This document shows, in pieces, positions 11,306 through 20,289 of a DNA stretch of 64,000 bases (positions are counted from its first letter, which is position 1; every line of letters begins with the position of its first letter). This DNA is from Cymbomonas tetramitiformis. Its lineage: Eukaryota > Chlorophyta > Pyramimonadophyceae > Pyramimonadales > Pyramimonadaceae. A program made the translations under genes and the position numbers. The notes under the pieces are model-generated. The model was not told the origin of the DNA. It saw nothing but the letters and a program-made list of their open reading frames with translations, and did no database searches. The stretch covers positions 1 to 64,000 of the forward strand of contig LGRX02035130.1 in the NCBI GenBank assembly GCA_001247695.2. The letters run 5' to 3'.

Positions 11306-11601
11306 TAGCGATATATTACGTACCGGTATATCTCGGAAGTGAATATACAGAATAACTGTGTACACCGGCTTTCGGAAACGATAACTTGATAAGTTCGTGT
11401 AAAAGTTAAGATAATAGAACCTAAAACCTCGCTCGGTCGGTCGGTCAGACTGCACTGCCCAATACAGCTACGGCTACTGTCAGTCTTACTGTACGGCTAC
11501 CACTGTACGGCCACTGTCACTACCTCTGGACGGATTTGAGTCAGGGGTTAGGGGCCTGTCTGTCAGGGCTGCCTGGCTACCTAAACCCCCGGATCTCGGC
11601 A
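11306..11601 (-). repeat. 5' LTR of the 8.2-kb element
   Basis: Direct copy of 3400-3701, followed by the TGGTG duplication at 11602-11606. Its start on the minus strand is TGCCGAG, against TGTCGAG in the other copy. Confidence 0.85.
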
Positions 11602-11816
11602 TGGTGCAGATTTTGTGCGATTTTGATCCTCGGGCGCGAGAATCGTCCGTACGGACCCGATTTCAAGGTACGGTATTTTCCAAACCCCCTCTAACCCCCA
11701 AACCATCGAAGCCGTTCGATTCACGATCGAGCGGTGTGACATGTTTGTGGAATTTTTAGAAGGAATCGAAAAAGTTATTGAGAAACGTTGATGCTTGTGC
11801 AACACGTCTATAACAT

Positions 11817-12683
11817 GGAGGGCTCACTCGACACCTGTGTTGCAAATGCAATTGTGTTAAATGCATGTTGGAGACATGTTGTGTGTGTGTTGAAAATAAC
11901 GATTTTGGTTTGGGTGACGTTATTTAGCGTCGTTATTTAGCAAATCGTTATTTCGTTTGATGTTTAATGTCTGTTACCCATCTGTTGGCTATAGCCAACA
12001 TTAGGGCCCCTTCTTATGTTGGCTGGAGCCAACATAAGCCTTGCTGACAATGTCGGGAGCTGTCGGTACCGGATTGTACATTTTATTAGCTCAAAATGAC
12101 GGCGGGGATGTTCTCTTTCACACATGCGTTAACAACATTGGGACGCTCGAAATCATCGGCGAGAATTTGGGTTACTATTCAAGAGAATGTGAACTTTTGT
12201 GAAATTTCCAAGGAATTTTGGGTGTTTACATACCCATGTTACTTCGATCGATATTTTGAGGGTCAAGATGAACTCGGATGAAAGTTTTGACAAGACACTT
12301 CAGAAAGAGCAGCTCGAGATCTTGACAACATGGGTGTCCGATTTTTCAATGCCCTTCTCATGCCGCTCACATTGCACAATTTTCTTATGTTGGCTGCAGC
12401 CAACATAATGAGCATTTTGTATTTTCGCATACCCCAACTCTAGGGCACAATTATGCAAGCCCCCATGGGTGTAAGAAGGTATACCACGTATTGCCATTTT
12501 TTTAAAGGTCTAGTAGCCCTTCAAACAACATTACTTTGGAGCAATATGTACCATTAGCCATAAGTAATATGCTTCGGAACTTTGGGTTTTATGTTGGCTG
12601 CAGCCAACATAAAGATGGGTAAGAGACATTAACACGCCCGCAACACGTCCACAACACAAATAGAGGTGTCGAGTGAGCCCTCC
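11817..12683. mobile_element. MITE-like element with palindromic interior
   Basis: The terminal inverted repeats GGAGGGCTCACTCGACACC and GGTGTCGAGTGAGCCCTCC enclose 867 bp. Inside, the 20-base palindrome ATGTTGGCTGCAGCCAACAT (or one- or two-base variants) occurs near 11994, 12015, 12387 and 12592. No transposase is present, and I see no clear target-site duplication. The same terminal sequence appears at 1072-1092. Confidence 0.65.
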
Positions 12684-12765
12684 CACTTTTTTTCGATTCA
12701 AATAAATTTCTAAATCGTGCCGAGAATTTTATGGGGTTCCAACATATTGCAAGCATGTTGAGCGA

Positions 12766-13180
12766 CTACTGAGCCTTGCCATGAGCCCTGTCCTGAGCTG
12801 GAGGGCTCACTCCAGCTCTCTGCCCTGAGCCCCGCCTGAGCCTAGCCCTGAGCCCAGCCCTGAGCCATATCTTGAGCCCTCGCTGCCTCCTCCAACATGC
12901 TCGCAATATGTTGAAAACGTGTGGTGACGAAACACCCAATTTTGTGCGCAAGCAAGCATGATTCGGGGGAAAACATTTGTCTTCGATTTTAGGGAGACTT
13001 TGCATGTGGATTCAGAAAGCCATACTTTGCGGCATATATGGTGTTTGTTTCTTTTGAGGGGATCTCGTTGCCTCGGTTTGGGGTTGGTGCTTTACATGGA
13101 AATATATGCAGCATCTTGTAACACGATGTTACACGCATATACGATGTATCCAACACGTTGCATGTATGTTACACACATAT
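12766..13180. repeat. Tandem duplication, copy 1 (intact)
   Basis: About 420 bp beginning in a CCTGAGCC-rich segment and running through ATATGTTGAAAACGTGTGG, TTTGTCTTCGATTT and GGTTTGGGGTTGGTGCTTTACATGG. The second copy starts near 13190 and is split by the giant retrotransposon, so this copy serves as a model of the empty site. Confidence 0.8.
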
Positions 13181-13189
13181 TGCGCCCTG

Positions 13190-13428
13190 CCATTACCTGG
13201 AGGGCTCACTCCAGGAGCTGGTGGGTCCACTCCAGCTCTGCCCTAAGCCCCGCTTGAGTCCCGCCCAGAGCCCAATACTTAGCCATATCTTGAGCCCTCG
13301 TTGCCTCCGCCTCCAACATGCTTACGATATGTTGAAAACGTGTGGTAACGAAACACCCAATTTTGTGAGCAAGCATGATTCGGGCAAACATTTGTCTTCG
13401 ATTTGAGTGAGGCTTTTGATGTGGACTC
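13190..13428. repeat. Tandem duplication, copy 2, left fragment
   Basis: Matches 12790-13010 of copy 1 up to GATGTGGACTC and is then interrupted by the LTR. It continues at 35885. The last five bases, GACTC (13424-13428), are the target-site duplication of the insertion. Confidence 0.85.
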
Positions 13429-13944
13429 TGTAGGAGGCAGTACTAAACCTTCTACTTGACAGTGACTGTGAAACTACTGGTGGATCATATATAGTGCAGG
13501 GTTCTATATTATGCACTATATAAGACTAATCAAGCTATGTCGATTCTTAGGAACTATGTCCAGACTCATTGCATATATTTGCAGTAAGAATTAGGTATTA
13601 TATTGTCTTTTGCCAGGCGGCTGTTTTTACTCTAGAAATCTCAACTGTTTCTTTGGCCTTGGCCATTACTTATTCACTCAGCTCTCTGAGGTAATCCTAG
13701 TCAGCATGGCCAAGTCTCATCAACCTATCATATGCTTGTACTACATTATCATGCAGTATGATGTGCCAGTATTCTACATGTCACATTATTACACAGTACA
13801 GTGGTACTGTGTACTCCCATATAAGGGGGGTCTCTTCCTCAACAGGGGTCTCGGGCGCTAATGCTGTAAGGCGCGTATGACACTTCTGGCATGTATGACA
13901 TTGCTGAGTCATCCGCGCATGACACCGTGCGTTGTCCTAGCACA
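13429..13944 (-). repeat. 3' LTR of the giant element
   Basis: 516 bp, starting TGTGCTAGG and ending CCTACA on the minus strand. It contains a TATA-like TTATATAG at about 13516-13523. The only difference from the other LTR is C at 13832 (A at 35772). Confidence 0.97.
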
Positions 13945-13960
13945 ACTCCCCCCCCCTTCA
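13945..13960 (-). other. Polypurine tract
   Basis: Minus-strand GAAGGGGGGGGGAGT lies directly before the 3' LTR, as needed to prime plus-strand DNA. Confidence 0.9.
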
Positions 13961-13999
13961 GGTGGGAAGCGTCCTCGCTTGTGCTTAGATGCACAGTCG

Positions 14000-14356
14000 T
14001 TAGGCTGATTCGGAGCCCATGGTGTCCCACTCGCTGTCGTCGGACATCACTGGTGGCGGCGTAGGGCTGTACTCCGGCATCAAGGTCACAGGCTCCTCGT
14101 CAACTCCTTCCGGATTAGCGCAGACTCTTTCATCGTTGAGATCTGTCTCATTTTCATCTCTCCAGAGCAGCTCCGCTAGGTATTCACACACCGCTGCGAT
14201 TGCCCCCACGCACGGGCTGTTCCACCGGTAGAGAGCTGAATAATTGCAAGGCTGCGGGGATGCCATACACGTGCCATCCAGCTCCCATACCTGGCCTAGG
14301 GTCGCCCGACTCTCTGCTGGTGGAGCCGCTCTGCGCCATCTTCTCGTGTCGACCAT
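14000..14356 (-). CDS. Small acidic C-terminal ORF of the giant element
   Basis: 118 codons from an ATG at 14356, overlapping the end of the methyltransferase ORF in another frame. The product has a neutral N-terminal half and an acidic tail (ENETDLND, SDDSEWDTMGSE). No family is recognised. It could be the true C-terminus of the upstream protein after a frameshift, or an out-of-frame passenger. Confidence 0.35.
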   Translation of the reverse strand: MVDTRRWRRAAPPAESRATLGQVWELDGTCMASPQPCNYSALYRWNSPCVGAIAAVCEYLAELLWRDENETDLNDERVCANPEGVDEEPVTLMPEYSPTPPPVMSDDSEWDTMGSESA

Positions 14357-16016
14357 AACGGCGTTTGAAGTCGCAGGGGTTTTCGGGGTCGCAAGACTTC
14401 AGGGTGGTGATAGGCGCGTTGGTCCAGAAGTGGGTGGGTTTCTTGTAGGGCATACCATACTTACAATACGTAGCCAGATGCGGAGGTGGCAACCCTTGCA
14501 TGCATCGGCGAGTGTGTAACCCATGAGGAGCTCGGCCACGCGGGTTCTCGATGAAGTAGAAGCTCGGCTGGAGGTACTTGATGATCTCCAGCGTTCTCCG
14601 CACTTGCCTGTCAGCACCACGCAAGTTTCGTATCCCTACCGTTTTGGCTTGGCTGTACTCTGTGCATGGAGGGCTCGCCCAAATGACGTCAAAGTGCTTG
14701 GGCGAGAACTGCCGATAGTCCCAGTGCAGGATGTTTTCGCAGTGAGTGGGCTTCCATCGGTTCTGGATGTCCACCGAGACTACCTCACACCTAGGAAACT
14801 GCTTGCTGAACTGTCGTTCGACGGAGCCCGTGCCACAAAACAACACCAAGATCCGTATTGGGCGTCGAGACGGCTGTAGGCGTGCTGCTCCTCGTCCAGG
14901 TCCTTGGGATGGCATGAAACTAGTGGGCGACACCGTCGCGAATGTGCCCACCTCGTCGTCGGCTCGTTCTTCCGGGATCCACGCCATTCCGTCCGCCTGT
15001 AGCTCTTCAGGATCCGTCAACCATATCGCTCCTGCTGACTCCTCGCGTTTGCGATTGACTCTGCTCTTTTCACGTTCTTGCCTCTTGGCCTCGACCTTCT
15101 CGAACTCCTGAAGAGCGCGGTTAGGTATCCCTTTTCGGCCAACTCCATCGAACTCGAGGTCCTCGCGAGTTTTCCATTCATTCTCGGAGCGCGGCATACC
15201 TACCCATTTGACCATGTACTCCGTCCATGTCCGCCCGCTACGTCTCCTCGTGCGTGACCTCTCAATGCACTCCACCGCCATCTCCTTACGACCGCTTACA
15301 TCCACAGGGGGAGGCGGAATCTCCGCACTCCTGTCCGCGAACTTGTCCTGGCCCGACTCCACTGGGGTGAGTCTATCCACTGTGAAGACGTCGTGCACCT
15401 TCCACTGTGGTGGTAGCTTCAGGCGGTAAGCCGCGGGGGCCCCTCGGTCCTCGGGGGCGAGCTCCATCTGCCGATCGCTGTGGAAGGCCTCCAGTACCTC
15501 CATCGGGCCCAGGCGCTTCTTCAGCAACTTCTTGTGTAGGCCCCGATCCCCGGGCTGGGTGAGATGCGTGGCGTCCACCCACACCATGTCACCTATTGCG
15601 TACCGGCGAGCGCGATGGCGAGCGTCATACTGGGCCACTTGCTGCTGCTGAGCTACCAGCAACCTATCGCGAGCAGTCTGCAACTGCTGAACAAACTGCC
15701 GGGCGGTCTCGTGGGCCGTGCCTTTCTTCACGACGTCCCCTCTCCCCCCCTTGGCGCGGCCCCTACGAGAGGCCAATGCAGCTTCTATGAAGAAGTCGAG
15801 CTGCGACGCCGGGGCATGCCCATAGCAAAGCTCGAAGGGTGTGAATCCAGTAACCGCGGACCTGGAGTCGTTAATGGCGTACTCCACCGGGGTGCGCCAT
15901 AAATCCCAGTCTGTCTGGTTTGCGTCAACGTAGGCGCGCAACATGCGCTCCACCGTGTGGTTTGTGTGCTCCGCTTGGCCGTCCCCTTGTGGATGGTACG
16001 GCGTAGTGGAGGCCAC
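14184..16016 (-). CDS. Integrase C-terminal half, chromodomain and C5-cytosine methyltransferase-like domain
   Basis: 610 codons continuing the integrase after an in-frame TAG (16017-16019). Residues 1-60 hold the end of the integrase catalytic core, with the catalytic Glu in HPQGDGQAE (E16). Residues 100-220 form the GPY/F-type C-terminal region (KKRLGPMEVLE, HDVFTVDRLTP). Residues 246-300 are a chromodomain (EYMVKWVGMPRSENEWKTRED), which binds histone marks and targets insertion in chromoviruses. Residues 388-590 resemble a cytosine-C5 methyltransferase: motif I LVLFCGTGS, motif IV ASPPCTEYS with the catalytic-type Cys451, and motif VI IENP. A later YCKYGMPYKKPTHFWTN segment takes the place of a large target-recognition domain. 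Cys, Asn-Pro and the SAM loop are all retained, so activity is conceivable. The natural start is not 16016; this part should be reached from the pol frame upstream. Confidence 0.85.
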   Translation of the reverse strand: MASTTPYHPQGDGQAEHTNHTVERMLRAYVDANQTDWDLWRTPVEYAINDSRSAVTGFTPFELCYGHAPASQLDFFIEAALASRRGRAKGGRGDVVKKGTAHETARQFVQQLQTARDRLLVAQQQQVAQYDARHRARRYAIGDMVWVDATHLTQPGDRGLHKKLLKKRLGPMEVLEAFHSDRQMELAPEDRGAPAAYRLKLPPQWKVHDVFTVDRLTPVESGQDKFADRSAEIPPPPVDVSGRKEMAVECIERSRTRRRSGRTWTEYMVKWVGMPRSENEWKTREDLEFDGVGRKGIPNRALQEFEKVEAKRQEREKSRVNRKREESAGAIWLTDPEELQADGMAWIPEERADDEVGTFATVSPTSFMPSQGPGRGAARLQPSRRPIRILVLFCGTGSVERQFSKQFPRCEVVSVDIQNRWKPTHCENILHWDYRQFSPKHFDVIWASPPCTEYSQAKTVGIRNLRGADRQVRRTLEIIKYLQPSFYFIENPRGRAPHGLHTRRCMQGLPPPHLATYCKYGMPYKKPTHFWTNAPITTLKSCDPENPCDFKRRYGRHEKMAQSGSTSRESGDPRPGMGAGWHVYGIPAALQLFSSLPVEQPVRGGNRSGV

Positions 16017-19000
16017 CTACACCCCCTTAAGGCGATGCAACTCCATATGAAAGGCGTCACGGAAGCGAGAGTCCCTGTCACAAATGATTTCATAGGAGCA
16101 CCGTGCAGTCGCCAAACATGGTCGAAGTACATTCGTGCCACTTGCTCAGCAGAACTGTCGGAGTACAGCATGGGGACCACGTGCACCATCTTGGACAACT
16201 TGTCCGTGAACGTGGCGAAGGCGTCGTAGCCCCGCTCCGTGCGCGGCAGTCCTGTGACGAAGTCAATGCTCACCACCTGCCACAGCCTGACCGGGACCTG
16301 GAGGGGGTTCAGCTGGCCATCCGGATAGCTGTTCCTCGGGCGGGTCTGCTGGCATATCAAGCACGAGCGGGTCCAGTCGGTGACGTCTTTGTTCATGCGG
16401 GGCCACCAGAACCGCCGCACTATCCGAGCAAGAGTCTTATCTCGCCCGGTGTGTCCCGCCGCGGGAGACTCGTGCGCTTCACGCATGACTATCTCTCGAA
16501 GGGGAGAGTCGGACGATAACACCAGCTGGTAGCGTCCCTCCGCGATGCGCCAGATCATGTCGTCAACCATGCGGAAGGTGTCCGTGCGCTGGTGCGGGGC
16601 GGTTAAAAGCTCTTCCTTTAACATCGTGAGGTAAGGGCTACGTTCGTACTCCGCGCGTAGTGCTTTTACGAACTGGCATGCCTTCAGTGGTCCTTTGGCT
16701 GCGCGCGCCTTGGCCGCTGGCCCCGTCGTGACCATAGGCTCGCTTGCACCTTGAGCTGCGGGCGCACGGGCACTCTTCGCTCGAGGCCGAGTCCGGCTGG
16801 CCGCTGGCGCCCACACCAGCAGCACGGGCCACCGCAGCGCTGGTCGGCCTCCATAGTCTGGTGACTCAAACAAGCATGTATGGTGACCCTTGGCATCCTT
16901 GAGGTCGAACACCTTGACCACGTGCAGGCCGTACTTGGGCTGGATAAGGGTGCGCCAGGACGCGTCATAGTCCGGCAGTAGGAACATCGCCGACGTGTTC
17001 TCTGGGTCGGCGCGCCACTCAGCCATGAAGTGGCGTAGGATCCTCTCAATGAGGTTGTTATCCTTGGTGTAGGGGGCTTTGCACCAGAAGTGCTTTCCCC
17101 GCCATTGCTGCTTGAGGCACTCCGTCCAATAATAGGTGTCCACTTGGCGGTTGACGCCCATGGAGTCACAACACGCGTCCACATCGAACGGGCCGTACTG
17201 CGCTGAGATCTCTTCGAACTTCTCCTTTACCAGTTTCCAGTCCTGCCGGTCTACCACGTTATCGTAGTGGGAGCTTGACGCGGGAGGGGAACTTTGTTTG
17301 CTGGGAGGGGAAGGACTAAGGGGAGTTGAGGGGGTTGGAGAGGGGGCTTGCTCCGGTTGCGAGCGAGAGCGAGTAGTGACGCCAGCAAGGGTGGCTTCAT
17401 GCAAGGCGCGCTCCGCGGTGTGCAACGTCTCAGCTGCGTCTTCCCACAGGTCGGGGGTTTCCACCCAGGTGAGCCCATTCAGATGAGTGAGCTCCCCAAC
17501 GACCAACGGAGGGCTGACCGGAGGTACAGACTCGTCTTCAGAGTCGGAGTAATCAAACGTGGTGTCGAGCACCGAGATGGGGTCTTCAAGGATCTTGACT
17601 TTAGCGGGCTCCTCGGACGGCTCTTCGTCGGTGTCGTCCTCGTCGATTGCACCGAATACTGAGGTGGGATCGGCGGGGGTCGAGCTCTCAGCCGGCTCCC
17701 TTGGCACACTCTGACGAGGCTCGTCTGTATCCCGGTCGACCACGCCCTTCTCCTTGAGCCCCTCCCTGGCGGATGACTGCTTGTAGTCTGGTCGTCTGGA
17801 TTGGGCGTCCGGAACTACTAGGCATCGGCCAGGTACGTGCTCCATTTGGTGCACGCCCACTTCCACCAAGTCCTCATACCAGCGTGCCTGGCGTCGACTC
17901 AGCTCCCGAGCCGGTGCGAAGAGCCACTGCAAGGGTTGGTGGTCACCCATGAGTTTGAAGTCGGTGAATATAAGGTAATGCCTCCACGTCACTGTGGTGC
18001 AGTGGTGGATGGCGCACAGCTCCCGCTCCCCAGCGTGGTAGTTCTGCTCGGCCGAGGAGAATTGCCTGCTCTCGAAAGCCAGCGGTTGAAGACCTCGCCC
18101 CAGGTCTTGCATCAGCACGCCTCCTAGTGCGACCGCACTGGCGTCGGTCTGCACGCAAAATGGACGAGACCCATCGGCTGCTGAGCGCTGGTCCGGTAGG
18201 GCGAGGATTGGTGCTGAAATCAATGCTGACTTCAATCGTTGGAAGGCTTCTTTCTCCTCCTTGCCCCAAGTCCATGGCACTCCCATCTTCGTGAGGCGAG
18301 TGAGAGGGTGGGCAATGTGAGCGAAGGACTGGATGTACCGCCGGTAAAAGCCACACATTCCAAGGAATTGGCGCACGTGGGTGACAGTCTCGAGCTCCGG
18401 CCAGTCGCGAACTGAGGCAACTTTGTCGCGTTGGGGGCGACAACCTTCCTTACTGCACACATGGCCAAGGAAGCGTACTGCTCGCATGCACAACTTCAAC
18501 TTGCTTCGCTTGAGGTATACTTTGTGCTGGCGACAGGCAGCTAATACAGCTCGTACATGGCCGACATGCTGCTCAGGTGTGTCACTGAAAATCATGATGT
18601 CGTCCACGAACACTCTGCAGAAGGGTAGGTGTCCGAGGTACTGCGTCATCATTCTTTGCCACGTGCTCGGTGAGTTGCTCAGTCCCATAGGCATGACCAG
18701 CCACTCATAAGCTCCAAAGTGGGTGGTCATGGCTGTCTTCTCGATGTCCTCCTGTTCCATGGGAACTTGCCAGAATCCCCACAAGGCGTCTGCAGTGGAG
18801 AAGACGGTTGCTCCTTGTAGGTCATCGAGGAGGGTTTGTACGTCAGGAAGAGGGTACTTGTCCTTGACCGTGATCTCATTTATCGACCTGTAGTCGATAA
18901 CCAAGCGCAACTCCTTAGGGTTGCTCGGCTTCGGCACCATAAGTACCGGACAACCCCAGGGAGACGCCGATGGACGGATGTACCCCTTGGCCAACAGCTC

Positions 19001-19198
19001 GTCAAGTTGTGCACGAAGTTGCCGAAGCTCCTCTTGCGACAACTTGTAGTTACGCCGATGTAGCGGCTGTCCACTCCAGTCGGATCGCAAGCGAATGTTG
19101 TTCTTGTAGTCGCGGCTTTGGACGGAGTCAGGCAGCTCCGTACATATGACGTCCCTGAACTCCTCCTCAAGGTCACGCAGCTGTTGGCCTGTTGCCAT
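15785..19198 (-). CDS. pol: Pol: reverse transcriptase, RNase H, Dam-like domain, integrase N-terminal half
   Basis: Starts at ATG 19198. Residues 75-245 are the reverse transcriptase (first Asp at 137 in FSTADA, catalytic FVDD at 197-200). Residues 345-460 are RNase H (Asp352, Glu391-393, Asp419). Residues 470-645 are a Ser/Pro/Asp-rich linker. Residues 651-800 match phage-type Dam N6-adenine methyltransferases in layout: GPFDVDACCD, then a W-rich segment ending WCKAPY (706-710) where NPPY is expected, then FLLPDYDASW and WPVLLVW. The integrase zinc finger is His909, His916, Cys946, Cys949, and its first catalytic Asp is 979. Near 16090 one base appears to be missing: the second Asp (in CDRDSRF) is found in the next frame, so residues after about 1036 are out of frame. 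The upstream acidic ORF end near 19200 also changes frame. Its neighbours are protease upstream and chromodomain downstream. Confidence 0.92.
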   Translation of the reverse strand: MATGQQLRDLEEEFRDVICTELPDSVQSRDYKNNIRLRSDWSGQPLHRRNYKLSQEELRQLRAQLDELLAKGYIRPSASPWGCPVLMVPKPSNPKELRLVIDYRSINEITVKDKYPLPDVQTLLDDLQGATVFSTADALWGFWQVPMEQEDIEKTAMTTHFGAYEWLVMPMGLSNSPSTWQRMMTQYLGHLPFCRVFVDDIMIFSDTPEQHVGHVRAVLAACRQHKVYLKRSKLKLCMRAVRFLGHVCSKEGCRPQRDKVASVRDWPELETVTHVRQFLGMCGFYRRYIQSFAHIAHPLTRLTKMGVPWTWGKEEKEAFQRLKSALISAPILALPDQRSAADGSRPFCVQTDASAVALGGVLMQDLGRGLQPLAFESRQFSSAEQNYHAGERELCAIHHCTTVTWRHYLIFTDFKLMGDHQPLQWLFAPARELSRRQARWYEDLVEVGVHQMEHVPGRCLVVPDAQSRRPDYKQSSAREGLKEKGVVDRDTDEPRQSVPREPAESSTPADPTSVFGAIDEDDTDEEPSEEPAKVKILEDPISVLDTTFDYSDSEDESVPPVSPPLVVGELTHLNGLTWVETPDLWEDAAETLHTAERALHEATLAGVTTRSRSQPEQAPSPTPSTPLSPSPPSKQSSPPASSSHYDNVVDRQDWKLVKEKFEEISAQYGPFDVDACCDSMGVNRQVDTYYWTECLKQQWRGKHFWCKAPYTKDNNLIERILRHFMAEWRADPENTSAMFLLPDYDASWRTLIQPKYGLHVVKVFDLKDAKGHHTCLFESPDYGGRPALRWPVLLVWAPAASRTRPRAKSARAPAAQGASEPMVTTGPAAKARAAKGPLKACQFVKALRAEYERSPYLTMLKEELLTAPHQRTDTFRMVDDMIWRIAEGRYQLVLSSDSPLREIVMREAHESPAAGHTGRDKTLARIVRRFWWPRMNKDVTDWTRSCLICQQTRPRNSYPDGQLNPLQVPVRLWQVVSIDFVTGLPRTERGYDAFATFTDKLSKMVHVVPMLYSDSSAEQVARMYFDHVWRLHGAPMKSFVTGTLASVTPFIWSCIALRGCRWPPLRRTIHKGTAKRSTQTTRWSACCAPTLTQTRQTGIYGAPRWSTPLTTPGPRLLDSHPSSFAMGMPRRRSSTSS

Positions 19199-19497
19199 AT
19201 CTCCGGGGACACCGTCTCGTCAATCTCGTCCGGCTCCTCCGCTTCCATGGCGTGGGGCTTGGGCGGCGGTGACGGTGGTTCCTCGGCCACTGGAGCAGCC
19301 TGCTCTTGAGATAAACCTTCAGTATGGGGCTTCTCGTCGCTCCAGCGCACACGCTTGCGTCGCGGCCGACGTTCGCGGAGTAAGCGCCTTCCCTGCTCCA
19401 GCGCGGCTGCGGCTTCGGCATGCCAGGTGGGTGGTTTCCCTTGCGCGTGGTCGTCGATTGCCTGGGCACGTACGTGCTCAGGTAATAAAGCAAATGC

Positions 19498-20289
19498 TCA
19501 CAAAGCTTCCCGCTTGCTCTGGAAGAACCCCACATGTAGGTTGTTGGATGGCGCATTGTCCGCCGGGGGACCAACGGCACCCTCCAGCGCGACCACGTCA
19601 AAGTTTTGTGGGCGGGTGGACTCCACTGTTGCGTACACTTTATCCAAGTGGTCCTCGTCACTGGTGCCTGGGCTGGGCCGCACAGATTCCCGGAGGAGTA
19701 GAGCGTCCTCGGCTTCGGAGTCGGTGTCTGACGCGGACATCAGCGCAGGCGCGTCCGTCTCACCCAGATCCGCTTGGGAGGAGTCCATGGCGCCCGCGAC
19801 TTGGGCGTCTTGCTGCTCAGAGCTAGACGTGGCGCGACGCTCGGACGAAGCGTCCTTGGGCTTGGCGTTGGTCTCGGCGTCGGCCTCTTCGTCACAGGCG
19901 ACCGCCCCGAAGGTGCCGTCGGGTGCCAGGTACACCACGAAGGCACACTCATCCTTAGATTGGAGGGCTCGAAGGTCCTTGCGTACCCTTTTGGGGTCCA
20001 ACAAGACTCCTTGTACCAGCGCCATGGCCTTATCCTTGGGTCTTGAGGGGTCTGGCGTTCCCGACGAGCAGCCTGTAATGACCACTCTCTTGCTTCCAGA
20101 ACCAAACCGGATGGAACCCCATCGGGAGTAATCCAAGGTGACTGGGGGGTGGGAGGCTAGCCAAGGTCCTCCAAGGATAATATCCACGCAAAGATCAATG
20201 GGCATCACTCTGAGCTCCAATTGCTTGACGTACAACCCCTTGGTGGTCTCTATCTGCTTGCAGTCGAGGGCGGACGCACGTGTTGACAT
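19498..20289 (-). CDS. Protease C-terminal part and acidic linker
   Basis: 264 codons from ATG at 20289, overlapping the previous ORF by 95 bp in another frame. The first 60 residues (LELRVMPIDLCVDIILGGPW, then LDYSRWGSIRF) are the second half of a retropepsin-type aspartic protease, in which DIILGxxWL is a family hallmark. The rest is Asp/Glu/Ser-rich and probably an unstructured linker towards RT. Because the first half of the protease is in another frame, either one base was lost or gained near 20240-20290, or ribosomes shift frame here. Confidence 0.75.
   Translation of the reverse strand: MSTRASALDCKQIETTKGLYVKQLELRVMPIDLCVDIILGGPWLASHPPVTLDYSRWGSIRFGSGSKRVVITGCSSGTPDPSRPKDKAMALVQGVLLDPKRVRKDLRALQSKDECAFVVYLAPDGTFGAVACDEEADAETNAKPKDASSERRATSSSEQQDAQVAGAMDSSQADLGETDAPALMSASDTDSEAEDALLLRESVRPSPGTSDEDHLDKVYATVESTRPQNFDVVALEGAVGPPADNAPSNNLHVGFFQSKREAL

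Larger units (their letters stand above)
3400..11601 (-). mobile_element. 8.2-kb non-autonomous Copia-like LTR retrotransposon (gag only)
   Basis: Two direct repeats of about 300 bp (3400-3701 and 11306-11601) are flanked outside by the same five bases, TGGTG (3395-3399 and 11602-11606). Inside the right repeat, on the minus strand, lies GGTTATGGGCCC, the type of primer site that pairs with the anticodon arm of initiator Met tRNA in Copia elements. Inside the left repeat is the purine-rich GGAGGTGG. The element therefore reads right to left. Its only protein traces are gag-like (8.0-8.95 kb and 4.0-5.7 kb); no protease, integrase or reverse transcriptase was found. The space between the two gag parts (5.7-7.9 kb) and the leader (9.0-11.3 kb) is filled with repeats, probably later insertions. 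This fits a terminal-repeat retrotransposon with only gag (TR-GAG) that depends on another element. Confidence 0.8.

Noticed and set aside
13429..13944. Two independent solo LTRs at 13.4 and 35.4 kb
   Set aside because: Shared GACTC, PBS beside one, PPT beside the other, and the split tandem repeat show one complete element.
14184..16016. Independent host DNA methyltransferase gene
   Set aside because: The reading frame is continuous with integrase core, GPY/F region and chromodomain and lies between PPT and pol of one LTR element.
14240..17248. Restriction-modification system from the two methyltransferase domains
   Set aside because: Both are embedded in a retrotransposon polyprotein between RT, integrase and chromodomain; no endonuclease and no bacterial context.
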